Source: Clostridiales bacterium CHKCI001
GTDB taxonomy: Bacteria > Bacillota > Clostridia > Lachnospirales > Lachnospiraceae
Length of the DNA stretch: 64,000 bases
NCBI GenBank assembly: GCA_900045905.1
Contig: FCNS01000046.1
Location: forward strand, 1 to 64,000
Direction of reading: 5' to 3'
Shown piece by piece: positions 1-8,809 of the stretch. The notes beneath the pieces were generated by a model, which was not told where the DNA came from, did not search any database, and worked only from the letters and a program-made list of their open reading frames with translations. The translations under genes and the position numbers were made by a program. How positions within the stretch are numbered: position 1 is the stretch's first letter; each line of letters starts with the position of its first letter.

Positions 1-86
1 AACCTCCTTTGTTTTTAATCATGTGGCTGCCAATCCACTTTCATTATAACATTGGAGGTTTTTTTGTCACGCTAAACCTGCTTCTT

Positions 87-111
87 CTCCCTGCATAGCA
101 GGGAGTTTTTT
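87..111 (+). terminator. intrinsic terminator of a gene left of the window
   Basis: A perfect 8-bp stem (CTCCCTGC/GCAGGGAG) with a 3-nt loop is followed by six T on the plus strand. It should end a plus-strand transcript entering from the left. Bases 1-60 also contain AACCTCC and GGAGGTT arms around a 45-nt loop followed by a T-run, possibly a second terminator or leader structure. No gene is visible in 1-131. Confidence 0.75.
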
Positions 112-131
112 CATGCTAAAGCTACAACAAA

Positions 132-182
132 AACAAGCAATCCCACCACGAAATGCTCCGCATAGCTGAGGGATTGCTTGTT
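132..182 (-). terminator. terminator of the polyamine operon
   Basis: A 13-bp stem (AACAAGCAATCCC and its complement) lies directly after the nspC stop codon. On the minus strand it is followed by TTTTTG. It probably ends the six-gene polyamine transcript. Confidence 0.75.
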
Positions 183-207
183 CTACATTCTAATATGCTA
201 TAAAAGG

Positions 208-1332
208 TTATGATAACCGATTTTTAAAATCTTCATATCCAAAGGCTCGGATTAGTTCCTGTGTTCCATCTCTCTTTTGCAGCACAATGGATGGAAGTGG
301 CATTCCATTAAATGTATTGGTTTTTACCATTGTATATAATGCCATATCTTCAAATACAAGGATATCGCCTTCCTTTAATGGCTGATCAAACGAATAATCT
401 CCTATCACATCTCCAGCCAGACAAGTTGGTCCAGCAAGGCGATAGGTGTACACTTTTTCTTCTGGAAGTCCGCTTTTTTGTAGTGGGGGACGATATGGCA
501 TTTCTAATACATCTGGCATATGACACGCTGCCGATGTATCTAAAATCGCAATGGAAATTCCATTTTTTACTACTTCCAATACTTCGGAAACTAAAAATCC
601 TGCATTTAAGACAACGGCTTCTCCAGGTTCTAAATAAACTTCTAGGTGATAAGTCTCTTTTAGATGATGAATCACTCGAATCAAACGTTCCAGATCATAC
701 CCAGGACGTGTAATATGATGACCACCTCCAAGATTCAGCCATTTCTTTCCTTTCAAATAACGTCCAAATTTACGCTCTACTGCTTCTACCGTTTTTTCTA
801 AATCATCGGAATCTTGTTCACAAAGTGTATGGAAATGGAATCCATCTAATATTGGAATAATGCTCTGATCCAGATTTTCCAGTGTCGTACCAAGTCGGGA
901 GCCTGGAGCACATGGATCATAAATCGCATGTCCTTCTTGTGTGGAACATTCTGGATTTAAGCGAAGCCCAATGGATTTTTGTGCTTCTTTGGCCTGTTTT
1001 GCATATTTTTTTACTTGTGCAGGAGAATTAAAAACAATATGATCTGCATAATGGAGAATCTGCTCAAACTCATCGTTTCGATATGCTGGTGAAAACACAT
1101 GAGTTTCTCCTCCAAAATATTCCTTTCCAAGCCTTGCTTCATAAAGCCCGCTGGCAGTGCTTCCTGCCAGATAGTTTCTCAAAAGTGGATAGACCGCATA
1201 CATAGAAAAGGCTTTCTGGGCAAGCAGAATTTTGCAACCCGCTCGTTCACTTACTTCTTTTAAAATTTCTAAATTATGCACCAAACGTGCTTCATCCACA
1301 AGAAAATATGGCGTTTTCCATTTTTGCTGCAT
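208..1332 (-). CDS. nspC: carboxynorspermidine/carboxyspermidine decarboxylase
   Basis: Alanine-racemase-fold, PLP-dependent decarboxylase of 374 residues, the usual NspC length. It removes CO2 from carboxyspermidine (or carboxynorspermidine) to give spermidine (or norspermidine) in the cytosol. The likely PLP lysine is Lys40 in LLAQKAF. The glycine-rich phosphate loop is LNLGGGHH and the C-terminal active-site cysteine is in AGPTCLAGDVIGD. It is the last gene of the polyamine operon, 20 bp after the carboxyspermidine synthase gene, so the two form the standard CASDH/CANSDC pair. No diaminobutyrate-derived diaminopropane genes are visible, so carboxyspermidine is the more likely substrate. 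Confidence 0.93.
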   Translation of the reverse strand: MQQKWKTPYFLVDEARLVHNLEILKEVSERAGCKILLAQKAFSMYAVYPLLRNYLAGSTASGLYEARLGKEYFGGETHVFSPAYRNDEFEQILHYADHIVFNSPAQVKKYAKQAKEAQKSIGLRLNPECSTQEGHAIYDPCAPGSRLGTTLENLDQSIIPILDGFHFHTLCEQDSDDLEKTVEAVERKFGRYLKGKKWLNLGGGHHITRPGYDLERLIRVIHHLKETYHLEVYLEPGEAVVLNAGFLVSEVLEVVKNGISIAILDTSAACHMPDVLEMPYRPPLQKSGLPEEKVYTYRLAGPTCLAGDVIGDYSFDQPLKEGDILVFEDMALYTMVKTNTFNGMPLPSIVLQKRDGTQELIRAFGYEDFKNRLS

Positions 1333-1352
1333 TCATTTCTTCCTCTCTTTTT

Positions 1353-2555
1353 TTAATCCACTAATACTGGATGGAAGTTTTCTCTCCAAGGAAGTCCCCA
1401 TTGATTTAATGCATCCATAAATGGATCTGGATCAAATTCTTCCACATTGTGAACACCTGGTTTATTCCATTTTCCAGTCATCACCATCATTGCTCCAATC
1501 ATAGCTGGAACTCCAGTTGTATAGGCAACTGCCTGAGAGCCAACCTCTTTATAACATTCTTGATGATCGCAAATATTGTATAAATAATAAGTTTTTTCTT
1601 TTCCATCTTTTTTTCCTTGGAAAATACATCCAATATTCGTCTTACCCTTTGTACGAGGACCTAACGATGCTGGGTCTGGAAGTACCGCACGTAAAAACTG
1701 CAATGGAACGATTTCCTTTCCTTCATACATGATTGGTTCGATTGAGGTCATTCCTACATTCTCCAAGCATTTTAAATGAGTCAGATAGCTTTGTCCAAAT
1801 GTCATAAAGAAACGAATTCGTTTGATTCCAGGAATATTTAACGCAAGGCTTTCGATTTCTTCATGATGCAGCAAATACATATCCTTTTCTCCAACCTCTT
1901 CAAAATTATAAACACGCTTAATTTCCATTGGCTTTGTCTCTACCCAATGTCCATCCTCCCAATAAGATCCATTCGCAGATACTTCACGGATATTGATTTC
2001 TGGATTAAAATTGGTTGCAAATGGGTAACCATGATCTCCGCCATTGCAGTCTAAAATATCAATATAATTGATCTCATCAAATTCATGTTTTAATGCATAA
2101 GCAGAAAATACTCCTGTTACTCCTGGGTCAAATCCACTTCCAAGTACTGCGGTAATTCCTGCTTTTTCAAAGCGTTCCCGATATGCCCACTGCCAGCTAT
2201 ATTCAAACTTTGCCGTATCCTCTGGCTCATAATTCGCTGTATCGACATAATGGGTCTTGGTTGCCAGACATGCATCCATAATTGTCAAATCCTGATATGG
2301 AAGTGCTAAGTTTAACACAACATCTGGTTTTTCCTGCTCAATTAAAGCAACCAGTTCGTCCACTTTATTGGCATCTACCTGGGCTGTTTTTATCTTTGTT
2401 TTCGTTGTAGATTCCAATTTTTCTTTTAATGCATCGCACTTGGATTTTGTTCTACTTGCAATACAAATTTCTTCAAATACCTCACTGTTTTGACAGCACT
2501 TATGAATTGCTACCGAAGCAACACCGCCACATCCAATAATTAATGCTTTTCCCAT
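1353..2555 (-). CDS. carboxy(nor)spermidine synthase, saccharopine dehydrogenase family
   Basis: NADPH-dependent condensation of putrescine (or diaminopropane) with aspartate semialdehyde, giving carboxyspermidine (or carboxynorspermidine). The N-terminus has a Rossmann motif (ALIIGCGGVAS), followed by the saccharopine-dehydrogenase-like body. About 400 residues is typical for CASDH. Saccharopine dehydrogenase for lysine metabolism is the alternative, but the pairing with nspC and the speA/speB/speE neighbours argue strongly for CASDH. Three in-frame ATGs lie at 2564, 2561 and 2555. The GGAG site is too close to the first, so 2555 is chosen here. Downstream nspC follows after 20 bp. Confidence 0.88.
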   Translation of the reverse strand: MGKALIIGCGGVASVAIHKCCQNSEVFEEICIASRTKSKCDALKEKLESTTKTKIKTAQVDANKVDELVALIEQEKPDVVLNLALPYQDLTIMDACLATKTHYVDTANYEPEDTAKFEYSWQWAYRERFEKAGITAVLGSGFDPGVTGVFSAYALKHEFDEINYIDILDCNGGDHGYPFATNFNPEINIREVSANGSYWEDGHWVETKPMEIKRVYNFEEVGEKDMYLLHHEEIESLALNIPGIKRIRFFMTFGQSYLTHLKCLENVGMTSIEPIMYEGKEIVPLQFLRAVLPDPASLGPRTKGKTNIGCIFQGKKDGKEKTYYLYNICDHQECYKEVGSQAVAYTTGVPAMIGAMMVMTGKWNKPGVHNVEEFDPDPFMDALNQWGLPWRENFHPVLVD

Positions 2556-2598
2556 ATCCATCATGCTCCTTTTCTTATTTTATTTTTTTATCAGTTCT

Positions 2599-3450
2599 TT
2601 ATTGAAATGCTAACAACATTTCTCTTACAATTTTACATGCCACTGCTGTGGAAATTCCACTTGGGTCATAATGTGGGCTTAATTCATTGACATCGCAGCC
2701 TACGATATTAGCATTTCTACATACAAGAAGGACAGCCCTTCTTAATTGTTCAAAACTAACTCCACCTGGCTCTGGCGTTCCTGTTCCAGGAAATACAGAC
2801 GGATCTAACACATCCAGATCCAGTGTAAAATAAACAGGCTTTCCTTTCAACTGTTCTAATACAGCTTCTAATCCTTCAAAATCAAATTTTCTTGTTATGA
2901 CATGCTCGTTTCCCCATCGAAATTCTTCACGATCTCCAGAGCGAATTCCAAACTGAAAGATTCGTCCATCTCCAATCAATTCCCAGCAGCGCCTTAGTAC
3001 ACAGGCATGGGAAAGCTTCACATTAAGATATTCTTCTCTTAAATCTGCATGTGCATCAAAATGAATGATTGAAACTTCTGGATAATGCTTTGCAATTGCC
3101 CGAAATGCTCCCAACGTAACGAGATGTTCTCCGCCTAATAAAAATGGACGCTTTCCATCCAATAAAATTTGTTCCGCGCGTTCCTGTATCGCATCTAATG
3201 CCTGTCTCGTATCCCCGAAACATAATTCCAAATCTCCGCTGTCCATAACCGCTCCGTCATATAGATCTTTATCCTGATATGGGCTATAACTCTCAATTCC
3301 ATAGGATTCTCTTCGGATTGCGCTGCTTCCAAACCGAGTACCTGGCCGATAGGAAGTTGTAGAATCAAATGGTGCCCCAAATAATACTGTCTCTGCTTCA
3401 CTATAATCAGCTTCACAGCCCATAAATGTTTCAATATTTTTATTCAACAT
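2599..3450 (-). CDS. speB: agmatinase
   Basis: Ureohydrolase-family enzyme of 283 residues that hydrolyses agmatine to putrescine and urea. The binuclear manganese ligands are visible: GGEH near residue 108, FDAHAD near 131-136, and DLDVLDPS near 212-219, followed by GTGTPEPGG. The start codon lies inside the end of speE (11-bp overlap) with GAGGAG upstream, so translation is probably coupled. It sits after the arginine decarboxylase and spermidine synthase genes, which supports agmatinase over arginase or formiminoglutamase. Confidence 0.93.
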   Translation of the reverse strand: MLNKNIETFMGCEADYSEAETVLFGAPFDSTTSYRPGTRFGSSAIRRESYGIESYSPYQDKDLYDGAVMDSGDLELCFGDTRQALDAIQERAEQILLDGKRPFLLGGEHLVTLGAFRAIAKHYPEVSIIHFDAHADLREEYLNVKLSHACVLRRCWELIGDGRIFQFGIRSGDREEFRWGNEHVITRKFDFEGLEAVLEQLKGKPVYFTLDLDVLDPSVFPGTGTPEPGGVSFEQLRRAVLLVCRNANIVGCDVNELSPHYDPSGISTAVACKIVREMLLAFQ

Positions 3451-4291
3451 CTTTTAAAAGCTCCTCTACGTAAGAAGGCAAATAAAATGCCCCTTTGTGT
3501 AATGTCGTTGTATAATACTTACAGTGCAATGCTCTTAAATTCCAACGTGCTTCCTGCAAATCTTTTAATGGATGATATTTCTTGGATGCAAAGCCAAACA
3601 ACCAATGCCCAGACGGATAGGTTGGAATATGAGCCTGATAAATTCGGCTAATCGGAAAGGATTGTACAATTTGTTTATGTGCCTTTTGGCATGCAGCGGC
3701 ATCTTCCTCATAAAATGGGCTTTCATGCTGATTAATCATAATCCCATCTTCATGCAGTGCTTTATAGCAATTACCATAAAACTCCTTTGTAAACAATCCT
3801 TCTCCAGGACCAAATGGATCGGTAGAGTCCACAATAATTAAATCATATTTATCTTCACAAGAACGAATAAACCGAAGTCCATCTTCATAATAAATCGAAA
3901 CTCGTTCATCATCCAAGCGGCATGCTGTTTTTGGCAAATATTTTTTACAGACTTCTACTACTAATTCATCAATCTCTACCAGATCAATCTGTTCAATTTC
4001 TGGATAACGTACTAGTTCCCGAATTACTCCGCCATCTCCTGCACCAATTACAAGAACTCTCTTTACATTTGGGTGAACTGCCATTGGCACATGGGTAATC
4101 ATCTCATGATAAATAAATTCATCTTTTTCTGTTAACATCATATATCCATCCAATGTTAGAAAACGCCCAAATTCTGGGGATTCAAATACGTCAATTCGCT
4201 GAAACTCACTTTTTCCGCTGTAAAGTTGTCGATCTACACGAATCGAAAATTTAACATTTGGTGTCTGCATTTCAGAAAACCATAACTGCAT
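3440..4291 (-). CDS. speE: spermidine synthase
   Basis: Class I methyltransferase-fold aminopropyltransferase of 283 residues. It transfers the aminopropyl group from decarboxylated S-adenosylmethionine to putrescine. Visible motifs are the nucleotide-binding GAGDGGVIREL and the catalytic VDSTDPFGPGEGLF segment. The gene follows speA by 1 bp with AAAGGAG upstream, and overlaps speB. Its partner SpeD is the first gene of the same operon, so a complete SpeD/SpeE route is encoded. Confidence 0.95.
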   Translation of the reverse strand: MQLWFSEMQTPNVKFSIRVDRQLYSGKSEFQRIDVFESPEFGRFLTLDGYMMLTEKDEFIYHEMITHVPMAVHPNVKRVLVIGAGDGGVIRELVRYPEIEQIDLVEIDELVVEVCKKYLPKTACRLDDERVSIYYEDGLRFIRSCEDKYDLIIVDSTDPFGPGEGLFTKEFYGNCYKALHEDGIMINQHESPFYEEDAAACQKAHKQIVQSFPISRIYQAHIPTYPSGHWLFGFASKKYHPLKDLQEARWNLRALHCKYYTTTLHKGAFYLPSYVEELLKDVE

Positions 4292-4292
4292 A

Positions 4293-5741
4293 TTATTCTC
4301 CTTTCAATACGTTCAGCCGTTCAATTGCTGCATCTTCTGTACCAGTCATAGAACATCCCTTTGCTTTTGCATAGGCAATATATTCTAATATCTTTTTTGT
4401 AATTCTCTCTCCTGGTGCCAAAATTGGTATTCCTGGAGGATAACACATAACAAATTCACTACAAATTCGCCCCTCTGTTGCATCAATCGGAAGCGATTCT
4501 TTTTCTGCATAGAACGCTTCCTGCGGGGATACACAAACATCTGGCTCGATATATTCCTGTGTGAAAAGATTCGTTTTCGTTTTCCCAAATCGTCTTCTTA
4601 CCTCAGATAATGCGCTGACAAGTCGTTCAATATCCATTGGCCTGTCTCCAATCGATATATAGGCTAAAATATTGCCTAAATCTCCAAATTCAATTTGAAT
4701 TCCATACTCGTCCCGAAGCAAATCATAAACCTCAATCCCAGCCAAACCAATGTTCAATGTGTTAACAGACAGTTTTGTTATATCAAAATCATAGACACTA
4801 TCCCCATTGCAGATTTCTTTTGAATAAGCATAGTATCCCCCAATCAGATTAATTTCTTTTCTGGCATATTCTGCTAGACGGATCACCTCTGCAAACGTTT
4901 CTTTTCCTCTTAATGCCAAATTTCTACGTGAAATATCCAGACTAGAAAGTAATAGATACGAAGCACTTGTTGTCTGTGTCAAGTTAATAATCTGTCTTAC
5001 ATAACCTTCCTGTATATTAGGACCAATTAAAAGCATCGAGCTCTGTGTTAAGCTTCCACCTGACTTATGCATGGATACTGCTGCCATGTCTGCCCCCGCT
5101 TTCATCGCAGAAACAGGAAGCCCATCTCCAAAATAAAAATGAGTTCCATGTGCTTCATCTGCAATACAGTACATTCCACTTTGATGTGCCAACTGTACAA
5201 TTGCACGTAAGTCAGAACAAATTCCATAATAAGTCGGATTGTTTACAAGGATCGCTTTGGCATCTGGATTGTCTTGAATCGCTTTTTTAACAGAAGCCAC
5301 GCTCATCCCAAGCGGAATTCCAAGATCGGCATCGGAATCTGGATTTACATAAACAGGAACTGCCCCACATAATACCATCGCTCCCATTACACTTCGGTGA
5401 ACATTGCGCGGCAATATAATTTTTTCACCTCGTTTTGCAACTGTAAGGATCATACTTTGCACCGCTGATGTCGTTCCCCCAACCATTAAAAATGCATGTG
5501 CTGCCCTAAATGCCTCTGCTGCTAATTCTTCTGCCTCTCGGATAACGGAAACAGGATGACAGAGATTATCAAGTGGCTTCATAGAATTTACGTCCATATT
5601 GACACAGCGATCTCCCAACAACATCGCCAACTCTGGGTTCCCTTTTCCTCTTTTATGACCTGGCACGTCAAATGGAACAACTCGCATTTTCCGAAATTCC
5701 TGAAGTGCTTCATAAATCGGTGCCCGTTCTTGTGATTTCAT
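4293..5741 (-). CDS. speA: arginine decarboxylase, fold-III PLP type
   Basis: Orn/Lys/Arg decarboxylase of the short Bacillus SpeA type, 482 residues. It should convert arginine to agmatine. The PLP lysine is Lys226 in SMHKSGGSLTQ, the cofactor-contacting Asp195 and His198 lie in DEAHGTH, and the N-terminal DVPGHKRG motif is present. Members of this family can prefer lysine or ornithine. The agmatinase two genes downstream makes arginine the likely substrate. It starts 3 bp after the speD stop with AGGAGGGTG upstream. Confidence 0.9.
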   Translation of the reverse strand: MKSQERAPIYEALQEFRKMRVVPFDVPGHKRGKGNPELAMLLGDRCVNMDVNSMKPLDNLCHPVSVIREAEELAAEAFRAAHAFLMVGGTTSAVQSMILTVAKRGEKIILPRNVHRSVMGAMVLCGAVPVYVNPDSDADLGIPLGMSVASVKKAIQDNPDAKAILVNNPTYYGICSDLRAIVQLAHQSGMYCIADEAHGTHFYFGDGLPVSAMKAGADMAAVSMHKSGGSLTQSSMLLIGPNIQEGYVRQIINLTQTTSASYLLLSSLDISRRNLALRGKETFAEVIRLAEYARKEINLIGGYYAYSKEICNGDSVYDFDITKLSVNTLNIGLAGIEVYDLLRDEYGIQIEFGDLGNILAYISIGDRPMDIERLVSALSEVRRRFGKTKTNLFTQEYIEPDVCVSPQEAFYAEKESLPIDATEGRICSEFVMCYPPGIPILAPGERITKKILEYIAYAKAKGCSMTGTEDAAIERLNVLKGE

Positions 5742-5744
5742 TTC

Positions 5745-6512
5745 TCACCCTCCTGCATAAATATTTCTTCCGCTAAAGATTTCAATCATTTCCCGTCTAA
5801 GATTATTCATAATCTCCAATCGCTTTCGCGGAGGAAGTTCGTATACATCGGTATTAAACAAATAGTTTTGTAAGTTAATATCTTTTAACATCATTTTCGT
5901 ATGATAAATATTCGCTTCATAAATATTAATATCTACTGCATCATATTCTCTCAGAATCGATGGGCTAATATAGTCTTGAATAGATGTTACCCTATGATCC
6001 ATAAACAGTTTTTGTCCATTTAAATCTCTTGTAAAACCTCTAACCTTGTAATCCATAGTAATAATATCCGAATCAAAGGAACCAATCAAATAGTCTAATG
6101 TAGATAATGGCGTAATTTGACCACAGGTGGCCACATCAATATCAACTCGAAATGTGGCAAGACAGGTTTCGGGATGATACTCTGGATAAGTATGCACGGT
6201 AACATGACTCTTATCTAAATGAGCGAGCTGCGTCTCTCCTGCTGGAACCATCGTTTCTTCTGCAATTAATATTGTCACAGAAGCTCCTTGCGGTTCATAA
6301 TCCTGCCGTGCAATATTCAGCACCTGAGCACCAATCATATCGGTTAATGTTGTCAATATATTCGTTAAACGCTCCGAATTGTACTGTTCATCAATATAAG
6401 CAATATAATCTTTTTGTTCTCGTGCTGTCTTTGCATAACAGACATCATAAATATTAAAGCTCAGTGATTTTGTCAGATTATTGAAACCATATAATTTTAA
6501 TTTCTCTCCCAA
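5745..6512 (-). CDS. speD: S-adenosylmethionine decarboxylase proenzyme, long (E. coli-like) type
   Basis: Pyruvoyl enzyme that supplies decarboxylated SAM for SpeE. At 255 residues it matches the long Gram-negative-type SpeD rather than the short Bacillus/Thermotoga form. The self-cleavage site is Lys101-Ser102 in [14 protein letters not shown], so Ser102 becomes the pyruvoyl group. The best start is TTG at 6512, placed 8 nt after AGAGAGG. It is the first gene of the polyamine operon; the promoter must lie in the 0.9-kb gap upstream, where a TATAAT occurs at 7046-7051. Confidence 0.93.
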   Translation of the reverse strand: MGEKLKLYGFNNLTKSLSFNIYDVCYAKTAREQKDYIAYIDEQYNSERLTNILTTLTDMIGAQVLNIARQDYEPQGASVTILIAEETMVPAGETQLAHLDKSHVTVHTYPEYHPETCLATFRVDIDVATCGQITPLSTLDYLIGSFDSDIITMDYKVRGFTRDLNGQKLFMDHRVTSIQDYISPSILREYDAVDINIYEANIYHTKMMLKDINLQNYLFNTDVYELPPRKRLEIMNNLRREMIEIFSGRNIYAGG

Positions 6513-7345
6513 TTCTCCAACCTCTCTTTTCCCAGTTTCCTCACCACATAATTCTAAGGATATCTCCCAGTTTGTGCTTCATACATTTAAAGCGTGGAAT
6601 CGTCCGTTCTATGGTAAAACATTCAAGATCTTTTTATGTGGCTTACGCTTTTGCGCAAATCGAGTGGGCTGACTCCTACTCGATTACTGCGATGCAGTAC
6701 AGCTCACATCACAGATGCTCGCTGTACTTGCCTGGCAAATGGTGCAAGCACTACGGCCGCTTGTTAGGCTTATCGCACAAAAAAAAAGCAAGTGTGCGAT
6801 TGCGCATCACTTGTTTTACTAGTCTCTACTTCCGTTATACCTCTTTCATCAAACGAACGATTCTTAAGAGGAATTGTATCCGTTATTCTCATCACGTAGA
6901 AATTCAGAGTCTATATAGCAAATATCTCACTTTTACTACTCTTATTGACTGTTTCACAAGTTGATATACGCAATATGCGCATCGGTTATAAAGTAACCAA
7001 CTTATAAAATTTGAGTTCTGCATTAAAAAAGTTCTATCAAAACTTATTATAATACCTCAATCAATAAGGCAACTTACAGTTGCCAAGGCGGCTAATTTGG
7101 CTTAATGCCTAATTAACAATATTTGCATGGAAACTCTGATAAACTTCCATCACATATTTTGATACACTGACCTTTTGCAGACTGCTATTTTGTACTACAA
7201 AAAATCACGTTATCCTACCTCTCACTTTACTCTATTTCCTTAATTTTGTCAATTAGATTTTTTAATCAAATATCAAGTAAATTCTTACTTCTTTCCTGTC
7301 CTCTTATAAATAATCTATTTTATTAAAATTTACTTCTCTTATAAA
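6513..7345. other. long intergenic region upstream of speD
   Basis: About 830 bp with no convincing gene on either strand. It contains a GC-richer cluster of hairpins at 6660-6800 (listed separately). A 7-bp perfect hairpin GGCAACT-TAC-AGTTGCC sits at 7068-7084, followed by GGCGGCTAATTTGGCTTAATGCC. A TATAAT facing speD lies at 7046-7051. The rest is AT-rich. The length suggests a long 5' leader for the polyamine operon. Confidence 0.5.
6660..6800. other. array of four short hairpins, possible structured RNA or MITE
   Basis: Four inverted repeats follow each other closely. They are TCGAGT/ACTCGA (6660-6683), AGTACAGC/GCTGTACT (6696-6728), CAAGC/GCTTG (6745-6763) and ATCGCAC/GTGCGAT (6772-6800). 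The stretch is clearly GC-richer than its surroundings and has no coding signal. It could be part of the speD leader RNA or a mobile repeat. I do not recognise it as a known riboswitch. Confidence 0.4.
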
Positions 7346-7374
7346 CGGTGCATAGGATAAACTCTTATGCACCG
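7346..7374 (-). terminator. possible terminator after the antiporter gene
   Basis: A 9-bp stem CGGTGCATA/TATGCACCG lies 36 bp beyond the antiporter stop codon. Only a weak T-rich tail follows on the minus strand. Confidence 0.45.
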
Positions 7375-7409
7375 CTAATTACTTTCTATATAGAATTTTT
7401 TATGTAGTT

Positions 7410-8657
7410 TTACTTTTTCTTAAAGTTTTGCATTTCTTCATAAGAAGCCGTCAATGTACTTTCTTCTGGTTCTTCTTTCGGTCCTGCAAATGCCAGTTTT
7501 AATAAGATTGGTGCTACAATCGTGGTAACTACTACTACAATAATAATTGGCCCCATTAAACTCGTGGACATCAATCCCATCACATTACCTTTACTCGCTA
7601 CAATTAAAGCAACCTCACCTCTGGATACCATTCCAACACCAACTTGAAGGCTTTCTTTTCCACTATATCTGCAAAGTTTTGCTCCCAAACCACATCCAAT
7701 TATTTTAGTTATAATTGCAACAATCGTCAGCGTAATAGAAAATAATATAATTGCCATTGTCATATTCGGAAGCTCTACCTTTAGCCCAATACTTGCAAAG
7801 AAAATCGGGGATAAAAACATATAGGACAACGTATCAAATCTTCGGATGATATATTTACTATGTGGTGTGTTTGCAATCATCAAACCAGCAATATACGCAC
7901 CTGTAATATCTGCTACACCGAAAAAAGTCTCTGCACAATAAGCAACAATCAAACAAAATACAAATGCTACAATGACAAATCGCCGCATATCTTTTTCATA
8001 GGCAGCCGTCCAACGCTTAAAGATAATATAAAACAATAGACCGATACCTAATGCAAATACAAAGAAAGCTGCAATTTTCAGAAGTACAATTAAAATATTA
8101 ACACTTGGATCTGCTACACTTGTGATAATTGTCAATGCTACAATACCAAGAATATCATCAATAATTGCAGCTCCTAAAATCGCATTACCAGCTCGCGTAT
8201 TCAACTTGCCCATTTCTTTCAATGTTTCTACCGTAATACTTACCGACGTTGCGGTTAAAATAACACCCACAAACATATTTTGTAAGAAGATCGAACAATT
8301 TGCATTTGATTCAATTAATCCTGGACGGTTAAAGAAATATGCAACCAGAAAGCCTCCGAGCAGAGGAACAATAACACCAATAAGAGCAATCAAAGCAGAC
8401 GCTTTTCCTGTTTTCTTTAACTCTTTAATATCTGTCTCTAATCCTGCACTAAACATTAAGACAATAACACCAATTTCTGATACCTGATCTAAGAAATCTG
8501 TTTCTTGTACGATACCAAAAACAGCTGGACCAATCAACAAACCAGCCAATAATGCACCTACTACTTGAGGCATCTGGAATTTCTTTGTAATAATACTTAA
8601 TACTTTTGTAGATATCAGTATAACTGCAAGTGCCAATAAGTAACTGTAAGATTCCAT
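7410..8657 (-). CDS. cation:proton antiporter, CPA2 (Kef/NapA-like)
   Basis: Integral membrane protein of 415 residues with about 12 hydrophobic segments, typical of the Na+/H+ exchanger domain alone. Visible features include the N-terminal PQVVGALLAGLLIGP motif, the helix with SAGLETD, and the AIIDDILG double-aspartate ion-binding motif around residue 165. There is no C-terminal RCK/TrkA-N domain, so gating by NAD is not expected. The tail is short and charged. GAAGGACG precedes the start. It appears monocistronic. Whether the ion is Na+ or K+ cannot be told from sequence. Confidence 0.88.
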   Translation of the reverse strand: MESYSYLLALAVILISTKVLSIITKKFQMPQVVGALLAGLLIGPAVFGIVQETDFLDQVSEIGVIVLMFSAGLETDIKELKKTGKASALIALIGVIVPLLGGFLVAYFFNRPGLIESNANCSIFLQNMFVGVILTATSVSITVETLKEMGKLNTRAGNAILGAAIIDDILGIVALTIITSVADPSVNILIVLLKIAAFFVFALGIGLLFYIIFKRWTAAYEKDMRRFVIVAFVFCLIVAYCAETFFGVADITGAYIAGLMIANTPHSKYIIRRFDTLSYMFLSPIFFASIGLKVELPNMTMAIILFSITLTIVAIITKIIGCGLGAKLCRYSGKESLQVGVGMVSRGEVALIVASKGNVMGLMSTSLMGPIIIVVVVTTIVAPILLKLAFAGPKEEPEESTLTASYEEMQNFKKK

Positions 8658-8809
8658 TTTTACGTCCTTCTTTCTTTTATTGTATAGTAAATCTCCTTTA
8701 TTCTCTGTTCTTTACTATACTTAACTTTTTAAGAAAAGTAAACGTTCAAACTCCCCAAAAATGTTTTCTATTTATTGCTCATTTTTTTAGATTTTCACTA
8801 TACTGATTT

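Noticed and set aside
6572-6964. A 130-codon plus-strand frame upstream of speD
   Set aside because: It spans the hairpin cluster, has no ribosome site, and its translation shows no recognisable family; the stretch fits structured DNA or RNA better.
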